46,143 bases of DNA, taken from contig CAZFOY010000029.1 of NCBI GenBank assembly GCA_964520865.1, positions 1 through 46,143 of the forward strand. Direction: 5' to 3'. This stretch comes from CAVQCT01 sp964520865 (GTDB taxonomy: Bacteria; Zixibacteria; MSB-5A5; GN15; FEB-12). A program made the translations under genes and the position numbers. The notes under the pieces were generated by a model. That model saw nothing but the letters and a program-made list of their open reading frames with translations. It was not told where the DNA came from and made no database searches. Below are positions 24,300 to 32,528 of the stretch, one piece after another. Position 1 is the first letter of the stretch, and each line of letters begins with the position of its first letter.

Positions 24300-24725
24300 T
24301 TACATAATCTTCTCGTCCGACTTCTTCTTAAGGACCGTATCGCGCAAGAACACGATCGCATCCTCAGTCGGCGCTCCGGGCGTGAAAATGCGAGCCACAC
24401 CCAGCTTCTCGAGCTCCACCTTGTCATCGTCGGGGATGATTCCACCGCCGAACAGAATGATATCCGAAGCTCCCTTGGCCTTCATCTCATCGAGAATCGC
24501 GGGAAAGAGGGTCATATGCGCCCCCGAAAGAATGGAAACACCGATAGCGTCCACATCTTCCTGAATAGCGGCATCGACAATCATTTGTGGCGTCTGGCGA
24601 AGTCCCGAGTAGATAACCTCCATCCCGGCATCACGAAACGCGGCGGCGATAACTTTGATTCCCCGATCATGACCGTCGAGACCAGGTTTGGCGAGCAGAA
24701 CTCTTATTTTTGGATCTTTGACCAT
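24300..24725 (-). CDS. Coenzyme-B12-binding small subunit of acyl-CoA mutase
   Basis: The 141-residue protein is a stand-alone Rossmann-like cobalamin-binding domain. It has GLDGHDRG with the D-x-H-x-x-G motif (Asp17, His19, Gly22), the SILSGAH motif and the LFGGGIIPDDD loop, which hold base-off/His-on B12. It is the only B12-binding domain in the window, while two mutase large subunits lack their own. It follows the second mutase by 41 bp and is probably that enzyme's partner first, like IcmB. Whether the methylmalonyl-CoA mutase shares it is an open point. The tail KKKSDEKIM is short and charged. Confidence 0.94.
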   Translation of the reverse strand: MVKDPKIRVLLAKPGLDGHDRGIKVIAAAFRDAGMEVIYSGLRQTPQMIVDAAIQEDVDAIGVSILSGAHMTLFPAILDEMKAKGASDIILFGGGIIPDDDKVELEKLGVARIFTPGAPTEDAIVFLRDTVLKKKSDEKIM

Positions 24726-24766
24726 TCACTTACTCTCTCATCTAATCTCTGAAAATATACATCTAT

Positions 24767-26464
24767 TTAGGATGGCAGCATCGCGGCCTGCGTCTCTACA
24801 TATTCTCCCCAGCTCTCGCGCAGGACATCGCACATTTCCCCGACGGAGGCATAGTTCCTTACACACTCAAGCAATGCCTCGAACGTGTTTCCTTTGCCGT
24901 CGGCTACTTTGCGAAGCTTGTCCAGGGATACCTGCACCGCACCGTTATCGCGCTCGGCCTTGATCTTCTTGACAAAGGCGACCTGATCGCGTTCGACCTG
25001 CGGGTCTATGCGGAGCACCGGGATCTCAAGCTTCTCGTCTTTGAGCACGAAATCGTTGACCCCGACAATAATCCGTTCTTTGCTCTCAACTTCCTGCTGA
25101 AAGGCGTAAGCCGACTTGGCCAGTTCCTGCTGGAAGAAACCTTCCTCGATGCAGTTCAGGACGCCGCCGCGTCTCTCGATCTCTTCGAAATACTTCTCTA
25201 CGTCAGCTTCCATCTTGTCGGTCAACGCTTCGACGAAGTACGAACCACCCAGCGGATCTACCGTATTGGCGACTCCGGTCTCATACGCGATCACCTGTTG
25301 CGTGCGCAGAGCTATCAGCGCTGCTTTTTCCGATGGCAGGGCCAGCGTTTCGTCCATCGAGTTCGTGTGCAGCGATTGCGTTCCACCGAGCACTGCCGAC
25401 AGACCCTGGATGGCCGTTCTCACGATATTATTTTCCGGCTGCTGGGCTGTAAGCGAGCACCCTGCCGTCTGGGTGTGAAATCTCATCAGCCAGCTCTTGG
25501 GATCTTTTGCTTTGTATTTGTCGCGCATCCGCTTGGCGTAGATTCGCCGGGCCGCACGGTATTTTGCGATCTCTTCGAAGAAATCCGAGTGGGCGTTGAA
25601 GAAGTAAGAGAGTCTTGGGGCGAATTCATCTACATCCTGCCCCGCTTCAATCGCGGACTCTACATACTGGAATCCGTCGGCCAGCGTGAAGGCCAATTCC
25701 TGCACCGCCGTGGCACCCGCTTCACGAATATGATATCCAGAAATCGAGATCGTATTCCACTGAGGGACATGCCTGGTGCAGTACTCCATCATGTCGGTGA
25801 TCAGGCGGATCGACGGCCTCGGAGGAAAAATGAACTCTTTTTGTGCGATGTATTCTTTAAGAATGTCGTTCTGGAGGGTCCCGCGGAGTTTCTCGGACGT
25901 AACACCCTCTTTCTCGGCGACGACTATATACATGGCGAGCAATATCGACGCCGGCGAGTTGATCGTCATCGATGTCGAGACTTTCGCCAGATCAATATCG
26001 CTGAAAATGATCTCCATATCGGCCAGGGTGTCGACCGCGACACCGCACTTGCCTACTTCGCCGAGTGCGCGGGCATGATCCGAGTCGTAACCCATCAAAG
26101 TAGGCAGGTCAAACGCCGTGGAAAGACCGGTCCCACCCTGAGCGAGGATGTATTTGAATCGCTCGTTGGTCTGTTTTGGGGTGCCCATGCCGGCAAACTG
26201 ACGCATCGTCCAGAGTTTGGTCCGGTAAAGCGTGTGATGCACACCGCGCGTGTAGGGAAACTCTCCGGGCAGACCTATACGATCCTGATAATAATTGTCT
26301 TCGTCGGCCCCTTTAATCGAAGCGGGAGTATAAAGCTCGTCAATGTCAACTCCTGAGACTGTGAAGAAGCGGGGTAATGATCGCTTGCTTCTGAATCTCT
26401 CAGCATCCTTGTCCCACTTGGCCAGACGGGTTTGTAAATCATCCAAAAATTTCGAACTGAACAT
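24767..26464 (-). CDS. Acyl-CoA mutase large subunit, isobutyryl-CoA mutase type
   Basis: The 565-residue catalytic subunit has no B12-binding domain. Its specificity residues differ from the other mutase: Phe90 in WTMRQFAGMG and Gln208 in LKEYIAQKEFIFPP match Phe80 and Gln198 of isobutyryl-CoA mutase (IcmA), where methylmalonyl-CoA mutase has Tyr and Arg. The FDLPTLMGYDSDHARALGEV segment is also IcmA-like. It would thus interconvert isobutyryl-CoA and n-butyryl-CoA; automated annotation would probably call it methylmalonyl-CoA mutase. ATG 26464 was chosen for GGAG 7 nt upstream; the frame is open to 26500 but that start lacks support. Confidence 0.9.
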   Translation of the reverse strand: MFSSKFLDDLQTRLAKWDKDAERFRSKRSLPRFFTVSGVDIDELYTPASIKGADEDNYYQDRIGLPGEFPYTRGVHHTLYRTKLWTMRQFAGMGTPKQTNERFKYILAQGGTGLSTAFDLPTLMGYDSDHARALGEVGKCGVAVDTLADMEIIFSDIDLAKVSTSMTINSPASILLAMYIVVAEKEGVTSEKLRGTLQNDILKEYIAQKEFIFPPRPSIRLITDMMEYCTRHVPQWNTISISGYHIREAGATAVQELAFTLADGFQYVESAIEAGQDVDEFAPRLSYFFNAHSDFFEEIAKYRAARRIYAKRMRDKYKAKDPKSWLMRFHTQTAGCSLTAQQPENNIVRTAIQGLSAVLGGTQSLHTNSMDETLALPSEKAALIALRTQQVIAYETGVANTVDPLGGSYFVEALTDKMEADVEKYFEEIERRGGVLNCIEEGFFQQELAKSAYAFQQEVESKERIIVGVNDFVLKDEKLEIPVLRIDPQVERDQVAFVKKIKAERDNGAVQVSLDKLRKVADGKGNTFEALLECVRNYASVGEMCDVLRESWGEYVETQAAMLPS

Positions 26465-26511
26465 ACTGTACTCCACAATGATAGTGACCGGAACATACAC
26501 GATTCGGAGGT

Positions 26512-26539
26512 GAAAATCAAGCCCCGCGCAGAGTGGGGC
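26512..26539 (-). terminator. Weak intrinsic terminator after meaB
   Basis: GCCCC (26521-26525) pairs with GGGGC (26535-26539) across a 9-nt loop. On the minus strand, TTGATTTTC follows; on the plus strand, CGGTTTTTCTT follows. It may be bidirectional or only attenuating, leaving partial read-through to the mutase operon. Confidence 0.5.
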
Positions 26540-26632
26540 CGGTTTTTCTTGACAGTGTTTATACGCATAATCATCCGCATTTCAACAGGTTAATCGAATG
26601 CGAACGGGATCACGCGGAGCGCTGGGGTGAGA

Positions 26633-27574
26633 TTAGCGTGAAAATCGATCGAACAGGTCGTTTCCGACCGCAAACGGGTTGGCCTCGCCCCGGTGAATGC
26701 TGTCAGCGAGGGCGTCCAGGTCGGCCTCGCCTGCCAAGCGGTCCAGAAACTCCCGCTGAAATCGGTTCTTGAGGATGTTCAGAATCTTCTTTTTGATCTG
26801 AAGCCGTCGATGTTCATCGAACTGGCCGTTCCCTTTGATGAACTCAATGTGAGCATTGATCCGGGCAAAGAGCTGATCGGTGTTTTTTCGTTCGGTCGCG
26901 ACGGTCGGAATGACCGGAATCGGCCAATGACGCGGCTGCTTCTTCTTGGTGGCGAGAGTCTGCTTCAAATCGGAGACGAGCCGTTCCGAACTGGGCCGAT
27001 CAGCCTTGTTGACCACGAAAATATCCGCAATCTCCATCAGACCGGCCTTCATTGTCTGCACGGCGTCACCCGACTCCGGCACAACGGCCACGACGACCGT
27101 ATCGCAAGCATCGATCACATCGAGTTCCACCTGCCCGACTCCGACCGTTTCGATCAGGGAGACGTCGTAGCCGAAAGCATCGAGCACGACTGTAATATTA
27201 TCTGTGTCGGCAGCGAGCCCTCCGGTAGCGCCGCGGGTTGCCATGGAACGGAAGTAAACTTCACCCGTGGTCGGGAAATCGTGCATACGTACCCGGTCTC
27301 CCAGCAGGGCCCCGCCGGTAAACGGCGAGGTCGGATCTACCGCGATTACGCCGACCCGCTTCTTCTGATTCAAAAACTCATGAATGAGGGCGTTGACAAT
27401 GGTTGATTTCCCGGCGCCGGGCGGACCGGTGATACCGATACGGACCGATCGCCCCGACCGCTCGTACAATTTGCCGAGCAGGTCGCGATAGCCGTTCTCC
27501 CGGTCCTCGATGTAAGAAATGACTTTCGAGAGGGCCCGGATATCTCCCTGATAGAACTTCTCGAGGATAGTCAT
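26633..27574 (-). CDS. meaB: MeaB-type G3E GTPase (mutase chaperone)
   Basis: The 313-residue GTPase carries the P-loop GPPGAGKS (50-57), DPTSPFTGGALLGDR, the VETVGVGQ switch region (as IETVGVGQVELDVIDACDTV, with GQ for catalysis) and NKAD for guanine. MeaB proteins load and protect adenosylcobalamin in methylmalonyl-CoA and related mutases, using GTP hydrolysis to gate the cofactor. It is encoded just upstream of the isobutyryl-type mutase, 168 bp away with a weak terminator between. A short gap of 8 bp separates it from recJ, so it may be read from the recJ transcript. The C-terminal dimerisation arm is intact. Confidence 0.95.
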   Translation of the reverse strand: MTILEKFYQGDIRALSKVISYIEDRENGYRDLLGKLYERSGRSVRIGITGPPGAGKSTIVNALIHEFLNQKKRVGVIAVDPTSPFTGGALLGDRVRMHDFPTTGEVYFRSMATRGATGGLAADTDNITVVLDAFGYDVSLIETVGVGQVELDVIDACDTVVVAVVPESGDAVQTMKAGLMEIADIFVVNKADRPSSERLVSDLKQTLATKKKQPRHWPIPVIPTVATERKNTDQLFARINAHIEFIKGNGQFDEHRRLQIKKKILNILKNRFQREFLDRLAGEADLDALADSIHRGEANPFAVGNDLFDRFSR

Positions 27575-27582
27575 GCGGTTAC

Positions 27583-29325
27583 TCAGTAACTGGGTATGCT
27601 GCCGACCGTCAGTTTAATATCCTTGAGTCGAATCTGCTTCCGGGTGACGTCGTTGTACGTGTTATACTCGATCACGTAGACGACGTCGACAAGACAACCT
27701 TTCGATGAAATCAGTCTCGCCATATCGCCGAACCCGAACCCGATAACATCGAATACCGCGTCACCCTTGCGGATTTTCATTTTGAGGTGATTGCGTCCGA
27801 CAACGTACGGCTGCCCGACCACTTCGCAGTTTCTCGTCAGGAAGATCGGCCGCATGTTTTGGGGACCGAACGGCGAGAAGGCCTCAAGCGACTGCATGAA
27901 GTCGTCGTCGATATCGGTCAATTCGATTTCAAGATCGATATGGAGCTTCGGAATGATATCTTCGTCGCTTAAGAACTGGCTCGACACGTTGATGAACTTC
28001 TCGCGGAATTCCGGAATATGTTCCTGTTTGATCGACAAACCGGCGGCGTACTTGTGTCCACCGTATCGGATTAGCAGATGTTCGCACTCTTTGAGCGCTT
28101 CACAAAGATGGAAACCGGGAATCGAGCGGGCCGAACCTTTGCCTTCGCCGTTGGTAATCGAGATCATGACAGTCGGAAGATGGTACTTCTCCACCAGGCG
28201 GCTGGCGACAATTCCGATCACGCCCTGATGCCAGCCTTCGCCGGCCAGCACAATCGCGCGGTCGTTGTCGAGATCAACGATCTCCTCGATCTGATCGAGC
28301 GCCTCGTGCAAGGTAGTCTCATCGATCTCCTTACGGCGCTTGTTTTCATCGTCCAGTTTACGCGCGATTTCAGCGGCAAGCCGCTCATCGCGGGTAGCGA
28401 GCAGACGAATCGCCTGCCCGGCGTCGCCGAGACGCCCGAGCGCATTGATGCGCGGAGCGAGTATGAACACTACCTGCCCCGTACTGATCTCCTTGCCCAT
28501 CAGACCGGAGACGAACGCCAGTGATTTGAGCCCCGGTTTGGTCGTCCGGGCGATCTGCTTGATCCCGAACTTGGTAAGGATTCGGTTTTCGCCCACGAGC
28601 GGGACGATATCGGCCGAAGTCCCGAGGGCGACCAGGTCGAGGTGTTCCTCAAGCTCCCGTTCATCCTGGTTCAACGAACGATACATCGCCTGCGCAAACT
28701 TGAATGCGACCCCGACGCCGGAGAGTTCCGATTCATAGGTGCAGGCAGGCTGCTTCGGATTGATGATCGCCACGGCATCAGGCAGGGATTCGGCCGGCTC
28801 GTGATGGTCGGTTATCAATACGTCCATGCCGAGAGAGTTGGCATAGCGGACTTCTTCGACCGCGGTGATGCCGGTGTCGACCGTCACGATCAGGCTCACC
28901 CCTTTCGACTTCGCTTCATCGATCGCGTCCTTCGACAAACCGTACCCTTCGGTCAACCGATTGGGCAAGTAGAAATCGACCTGTGCACCGAGCTTATTGA
29001 AGATCATGTACAGAAGTGCGGTCGCGGTGATACCGTCAACGTCGTAATCACCGTACACAGTGATCTTTTCGTTTTCGAACAGCGCTTTCGTCACTCGATT
29101 TATCCCCTCGCGCATACCCATCAATTCGAATGGATCTTTGAGGTCACTGAGCTTGGGATTGAGGAAACGGTCGATTGTTTCGGGAGTATCGATGTGACGA
29201 TTGATGAGGATCTTTATGACATTTTCCGGCAGGCCGGTTTCGACGGTCAGCCGTCCGACCTGTTCCGGGTCGGTCTTCGCCGCTACAACCCACTTCAATT
29301 GAGCGGGTTTGTGGACCCAATGCAT
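27583..29325 (-). CDS. recJ: Single-stranded-DNA-specific exonuclease RecJ
   Basis: The 580-residue protein is RecJ, a 5'-3' single-strand exonuclease of recombination and mismatch repair. It has the DHH phosphoesterase motifs in order: VYGDYDVDGITA, VTVDTGITA, VLITDHHEP, ALGTSADIVPL, then the DHHA1 motif RYGGHKYAAGL. The C-terminal OB fold ends at RLKDIKLTVG. ATG 29325 is preferred because a perfect GGAGG lies 5 nt upstream, placed inside the codons that an earlier ATG (29337) would read. It sits between the RNase P RNA gene and meaB. Confidence 0.96.
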   Translation of the reverse strand: MHWVHKPAQLKWVVAAKTDPEQVGRLTVETGLPENVIKILINRHIDTPETIDRFLNPKLSDLKDPFELMGMREGINRVTKALFENEKITVYGDYDVDGITATALLYMIFNKLGAQVDFYLPNRLTEGYGLSKDAIDEAKSKGVSLIVTVDTGITAVEEVRYANSLGMDVLITDHHEPAESLPDAVAIINPKQPACTYESELSGVGVAFKFAQAMYRSLNQDERELEEHLDLVALGTSADIVPLVGENRILTKFGIKQIARTTKPGLKSLAFVSGLMGKEISTGQVVFILAPRINALGRLGDAGQAIRLLATRDERLAAEIARKLDDENKRRKEIDETTLHEALDQIEEIVDLDNDRAIVLAGEGWHQGVIGIVASRLVEKYHLPTVMISITNGEGKGSARSIPGFHLCEALKECEHLLIRYGGHKYAAGLSIKQEHIPEFREKFINVSSQFLSDEDIIPKLHIDLEIELTDIDDDFMQSLEAFSPFGPQNMRPIFLTRNCEVVGQPYVVGRNHLKMKIRKGDAVFDVIGFGFGDMARLISSKGCLVDVVYVIEYNTYNDVTRKQIRLKDIKLTVGSIPSY

Positions 29326-29349
29326 GGAAGCCTCCATAACTGAAGGCCT

Positions 29350-29715
29350 GTGGAAGCAGGAAGTAAGCCGAGTTCTGTAAACCTCAAAGAGGCCAGCCAG
29401 TCATTTGTCTGGAAAGCCGGTCACCCGGCTTTTCAAGCGGCCTACCCGGGAATGGTAGCGGGGCGAGTCAACCCCTCTTCCCCTATTTGGCCTTGCTCCA
29501 GGCGGGGTTTGTCCGTCGCACGCATTACTGCGTCGACCGTGGTCTCTTACACCACGATTTCACCCTTACCCGCAAGCGGGCGGTATAGTTTCTGTGACAC
29601 TTTCCGTCGGATCACTCCGCCCTGGCGTTACCAGGCGCCCTGACTCTGCGGAGCTCGGACTTTCCTCACTTTAAATTCTCATTTAAAGCGCGACTGCTCC
29701 TCCTACTTACACAAG
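29350..29715 (-). ncRNA. rnpB: RNase P RNA (bacterial type A)
   Basis: On the minus strand, the conserved 5' core GAGGAAAGTCCGAGCTC and the 3' core ACAGAACTCGGCTTA are both present, with the P4 strands and the GGTAACGCC and AAGGGTGAAA segments between. P1 can form eight base pairs from GTAGGAGG (29699-29706) with CTTCCTGC (29356-29363). P2 uses CAGTC with GACTG. A P3-like hairpin CTTTAAAT/ATTTAAAG is next to the 5' core. The ends are thus about 29350 and 29708-29715. A TATAAA box at 29723-29728 is in a fitting place for its promoter. This RNA is the catalytic part of the tRNA 5'-processing enzyme. Confidence 0.96.
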
Positions 29716-29774
29716 CTTTCGTTTTATATATACAACAACAACAAACTTTTCGAATTCAGAACCCGGCGCAGGCG

Positions 29775-31241
29775 TCAGTACATCCGGCGATAGTTCGGTG
29801 CCTCTTTCGTAATCGGTACCGAGTGCGGATGCGATTCACTGATCCCCGCAGAGGTGATTCGCACCATCTGCGATTTGGAGCGCAGTTCGGACAGATTGCC
29901 CGAGCCGCAAAGTCCCATCCCGGACCGAAGACCCCCGACCATCTGATATATAGTATCGGAAAGCGGGCCCTTGAATGGTACTCGACCCTCGATCCCTTCC
30001 GGTACGAACTTGGTCGATTCGTCCTGATGCTCCTGAAAATAGCGGTCTTTGGAGCCGAGCTTCATTGCCTCGACCGATCCCATTCCGCGATAAACTTTGA
30101 ACGACCGGCCCTCGAACAGGACGGTCTCACCGGGCGATTCTTCCACTCCTGCCAGCAGCGATCCGATCATGACCGCCTGGGCACCGCACGCCATCGCCTT
30201 CACAACATCGCCCGAATAGCGGATACCGCCATCGGCGATCACCGGAACGTTCTTCGAGGCAGCTTCGTTCACCGCATTCATGATCGCAGTGACCTGCGGA
30301 ACACCGCCCCCGGTCACGACTCTGGTGGTGCAGATCGAACCGGGCCCGATCCCCACTTTCACCGAGTCCGCGCCGGCATCTATAAGAGCTTTCGTCCCTT
30401 CTGCGGTGGCCACGTTTCCGGCCATCACCGGGACAGAGCTGAATTTCTTTTTGAGAATCCCAACCGCCTTTATCACGCCTTCACTATGACCGTGCGAGCT
30501 GTCAATTGCCAGTATATCGACGCCCGAAGCAACCAGGCGTTCAGCCCGCTCTTCGAGATCGGCACCCACACCAACCGCGGCGGCGACCCGAAGCCGTCCC
30601 CGACTGTCTTTGCACGCCTGCGGGTACTGGATCTTCTTCATGATATCTTTGACCGTAATCATACCCTTGAGCATGTAGTCATCATCGACAATGAGCAGTT
30701 TTTCGATTCGATGCTGGTGGAGAAGTTCCTGGGCGGTCTCGAGATCGGTTCCTTCCTTGACCGTGACCAGGCCTTTCGAAGTCATCACTTCGGAAATCCT
30801 GCGACTATGGTCTTTGTGGAAGCGAAGGTCCCTGTTCGTGAGGATACCGGTAAGCTTTCCGTTCTCGGTGATCGGGATACCGGAAATGGCGAACTTCTTC
30901 ATTACCTCGAGGGCGTCGCCGATGGTCTTGTCCGGCGGCATGGTGATCGGGTCGACAATCATCCCCGACTCCGACCGCTTGACTTTGTCCACTTCGGCCG
31001 CCTGCTGCGCGGGCGACATATTCTTGTGAATCACGCCAAGGCCGCCCTGGCGGGCCAGCGCAATGGCCATCCTCGACTCCGTCACCGTGTCCATGGCCGC
31101 CGACAGAATCGGAATATTCAGCTCAATTCCGGGCGCGACCACAGTGGAAACATCGACATCTTTGGGCAGGACACGCGAATAAGCAGGGACAAGAAGGACA
31201 TCGTCGAAAGTAAGGGCTGTATCTTGCAGAATCTTGGTCAT
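29775..31241 (-). CDS. guaB: Inosine-5'-monophosphate dehydrogenase
   Basis: The 488-residue enzyme oxidises IMP to XMP with NAD, the first step of GMP synthesis. The TIM barrel has the N-terminal FDDVLLVPAYSRVL, SAAMDTVTESRMAIAL, the catalytic loop GIGPGSICTTR (active-site Cys), the IADGGIRYSGD phosphate site and the flap with YRGMGSVEAM. Two CBS domains (about 95-205) are inserted, with PITMPPDKTIGDALE and VTVKEGTDLETAQELL. Length and order are normal. It lies 36 bp after the zinc-ribbon gene and is probably co-transcribed. Confidence 0.97.
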   Translation of the reverse strand: MTKILQDTALTFDDVLLVPAYSRVLPKDVDVSTVVAPGIELNIPILSAAMDTVTESRMAIALARQGGLGVIHKNMSPAQQAAEVDKVKRSESGMIVDPITMPPDKTIGDALEVMKKFAISGIPITENGKLTGILTNRDLRFHKDHSRRISEVMTSKGLVTVKEGTDLETAQELLHQHRIEKLLIVDDDYMLKGMITVKDIMKKIQYPQACKDSRGRLRVAAAVGVGADLEERAERLVASGVDILAIDSSHGHSEGVIKAVGILKKKFSSVPVMAGNVATAEGTKALIDAGADSVKVGIGPGSICTTRVVTGGGVPQVTAIMNAVNEAASKNVPVIADGGIRYSGDVVKAMACGAQAVMIGSLLAGVEESPGETVLFEGRSFKVYRGMGSVEAMKLGSKDRYFQEHQDESTKFVPEGIEGRVPFKGPLSDTIYQMVGGLRSGMGLCGSGNLSELRSKSQMVRITSAGISESHPHSVPITKEAPNYRRMY

Positions 31242-31277
31242 ATCTTCCTGATTTGTTCAGTCGTTCTGGCGGGTAAT

Positions 31278-32021
31278 TTAGTTCGATTCATCATCGTCCC
31301 AAAATAGCATCCGGCCACAGTTGTCACAAGTAAGGATTCTGTCCGCCTTCCGAATTTCCTGAACTTTTCTCGGTGTCAGGGCCTTGTAACAGGCTCCGCA
31401 GGCTCTCTTCTTTACAGCGACTACCGCCGCACCACCTTTACCCTTCCGAACGCGTTCGTACGTCGACAGGACCTGGCGGGAAATAGCGCTGGTAACTTCG
31501 CCCCGTTCAGCCTGTTTCTCGGAGACTTTTCCGCCGATCGAACCGATCTTCTCCTGAAGAATCGCGAGTTGACGGGTGTTGTTTTCCTTGATCTGCTCCA
31601 GCTTCTCTTTGTACTCGGCGATGTTTGTTTCCAGCGTGCTGATCAACTCCATCGTCTCCAGCAGCTCGGTCTCATGATTCGACTTCTCCTGTTTGAGATT
31701 GTCGATTTCGGCGACCAGGGCGTCGTATTCTTTGTTTGTCTTGATCGACATCATCTGATGCTGGAACTTTTCGAGACTGGCCTCGCGCGTCTTGATATCA
31801 AGCTCCAGGTTATTCTGCCTGACCCGGGCTTCTTCGAGGTCTTTCACGCCCGTATCATAACGGGCCTGGGCTTCCTCGATCTCCCGATTCAGATTACCCA
31901 TCATATCGGGAAGATACTCCTTGGAGCGCTCCAGTTCGCCCAGATCATAGTCGATTACCTGAAGTTTAAGCAGTGAGTCCAGCTCCTGACGAAGCAGGGT
32001 GTCTTTGGGGGAATCAGTCAT
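31278..32021 (-). CDS. Coiled-coil protein with C4-type zinc ribbon
   Basis: The 247-residue product is mostly a long antiparallel coiled coil (about 10-195) with a conserved MMSIKTNKEYDALVAEI hairpin. It ends in a zinc ribbon with CGACYKALTP and LTCDNCGRML (CxxC twice). This is the zf-RING_7/CdsZ-type family, common in bacteria next to nif3 or housekeeping genes; some members have been linked to stalled ribosomes or RNA processing, but the role here is unknown. ATG 32021 was chosen for the GGAGAGAG site 4 nt upstream; the upstream extension to 32048 would overlap the terminator hairpin. Confidence 0.85.
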   Translation of the reverse strand: MTDSPKDTLLRQELDSLLKLQVIDYDLGELERSKEYLPDMMGNLNREIEEAQARYDTGVKDLEEARVRQNNLELDIKTREASLEKFQHQMMSIKTNKEYDALVAEIDNLKQEKSNHETELLETMELISTLETNIAEYKEKLEQIKENNTRQLAILQEKIGSIGGKVSEKQAERGEVTSAISRQVLSTYERVRKGKGGAAVVAVKKRACGACYKALTPRKVQEIRKADRILTCDNCGRMLFWDDDESN

Positions 32022-32033
32022 GGTACTCTCTCC

Positions 32034-32074
32034 AAACAAAAAACGCATTCAATCTTTTGAGGTTGAATGCGTTT
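32034..32074 (-). terminator. Terminator-like hairpin between the tRNA pair and the zinc-ribbon gene
   Basis: A perfect 12-bp inverted repeat, AAACGCATTCAA with TTGAATGCGTTT (32041-32052, 32063-32074), is followed on the minus strand by TTTTTTGTTT. It ends tRNA transcription and lies directly upstream of the ribosome site of the zinc-ribbon gene, so read-through could supply that gene. Confidence 0.85.
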
Positions 32075-32176
32075 CTTTTCTTGATCTCGTGCGCGCCGTC
32101 GTAAACCAGATCCCCGGGAATTTTGACGGAGCCTCGATGCATTATTTTATTCACAGAACATCTCATATTTCAAATA

Positions 32177-32250
32177 TGGGCAATACTGGACTCGAACCAG
32201 TGACCTCTCGGATGTGAACCGAACGCTCTAACCAGCTGAGCTAATTGCCC
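32177..32250 (-). tRNA. tRNA-Val (CAC)
   Basis: On the minus strand the acceptor GGGCAAT pairs with ATTGCCC, the D arm is GCTC/GAGC, the anticodon loop TTCACAT gives CAC, and the T arm is ACTGG-TTCGAGT-CCAGT. The anticodon stem contains one G-U pair. The 3' CCA is not encoded. Confidence 0.95.
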
Positions 32251-32271
32251 ATCCGAACTCCTCCAAGTTGG

Positions 32272-32345
32272 TGGGCCCTGCAGGACTCGAACCTGCGACC
32301 CGCTGATTATGAGTCAGCTGCTCTAACCAACTGAGCTAAGGGCCC
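32272..32345 (-). tRNA. tRNA with CAT anticodon, probably tRNA-Ile2 (lysidine type)
   Basis: On the minus strand, acceptor GGGCCC..GGGCCC, anticodon loop CTCATAA with CAT. The acceptor has C4-G69 and C5-G68, features that TilS uses to tell tRNA-Ile2 from tRNA-Met, and the body matches enterobacterial tRNA-Ile2 (CTTAGCTCAG, GGTTAGAGCA) better than the elongator Met tRNA. Elongator tRNA-Met remains possible. No encoded CCA. Confidence 0.85.
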
Positions 32346-32364
32346 AAACTCAGCAAAGTCTTTC

Positions 32365-32393
32365 AAGTTATGCCGAATTGACCCAAGCGTCAA
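32365..32393 (-). promoter_or_regulatory. Sigma-70-type promoter of the tRNA pair
   Basis: On the minus strand, TTGACG (32393-32388), 17 nt, TAACTT (32370-32365). It lies 20 nt before the first tRNA base, so the leader is about 12 nt. Confidence 0.8.
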
Positions 32394-32528
32394 GTCCTTT
32401 AAATTTAAAACCGCAAAAAACCGGTCCGGTTCACCTTAGGCCGACAATTTTGCCGAATCTTCTGCCCTTCATCCTCCTTCAGAATGAACTGCCTAAAAAT
32501 CTATTTCTACCAATACAGGTCTCATTTC

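Noticed and set aside
25298..26356. Long open frame on the plus strand across the second mutase
   Set aside because: It is antisense to a conserved enzyme, with no ribosome site or recognisable motif.
26521..26550. Strong plus-strand terminator
   Set aside because: The hairpin and T-run read as a terminator on the plus strand, but no plus-strand gene lies upstream, so it is more likely the weak end of the minus-strand meaB transcript.
29823..31307. Long open frame (494 codons) on the plus strand across guaB
   Set aside because: It is antisense to guaB, whose motifs are all intact. The translation is rich in Arg/His and has no domain.
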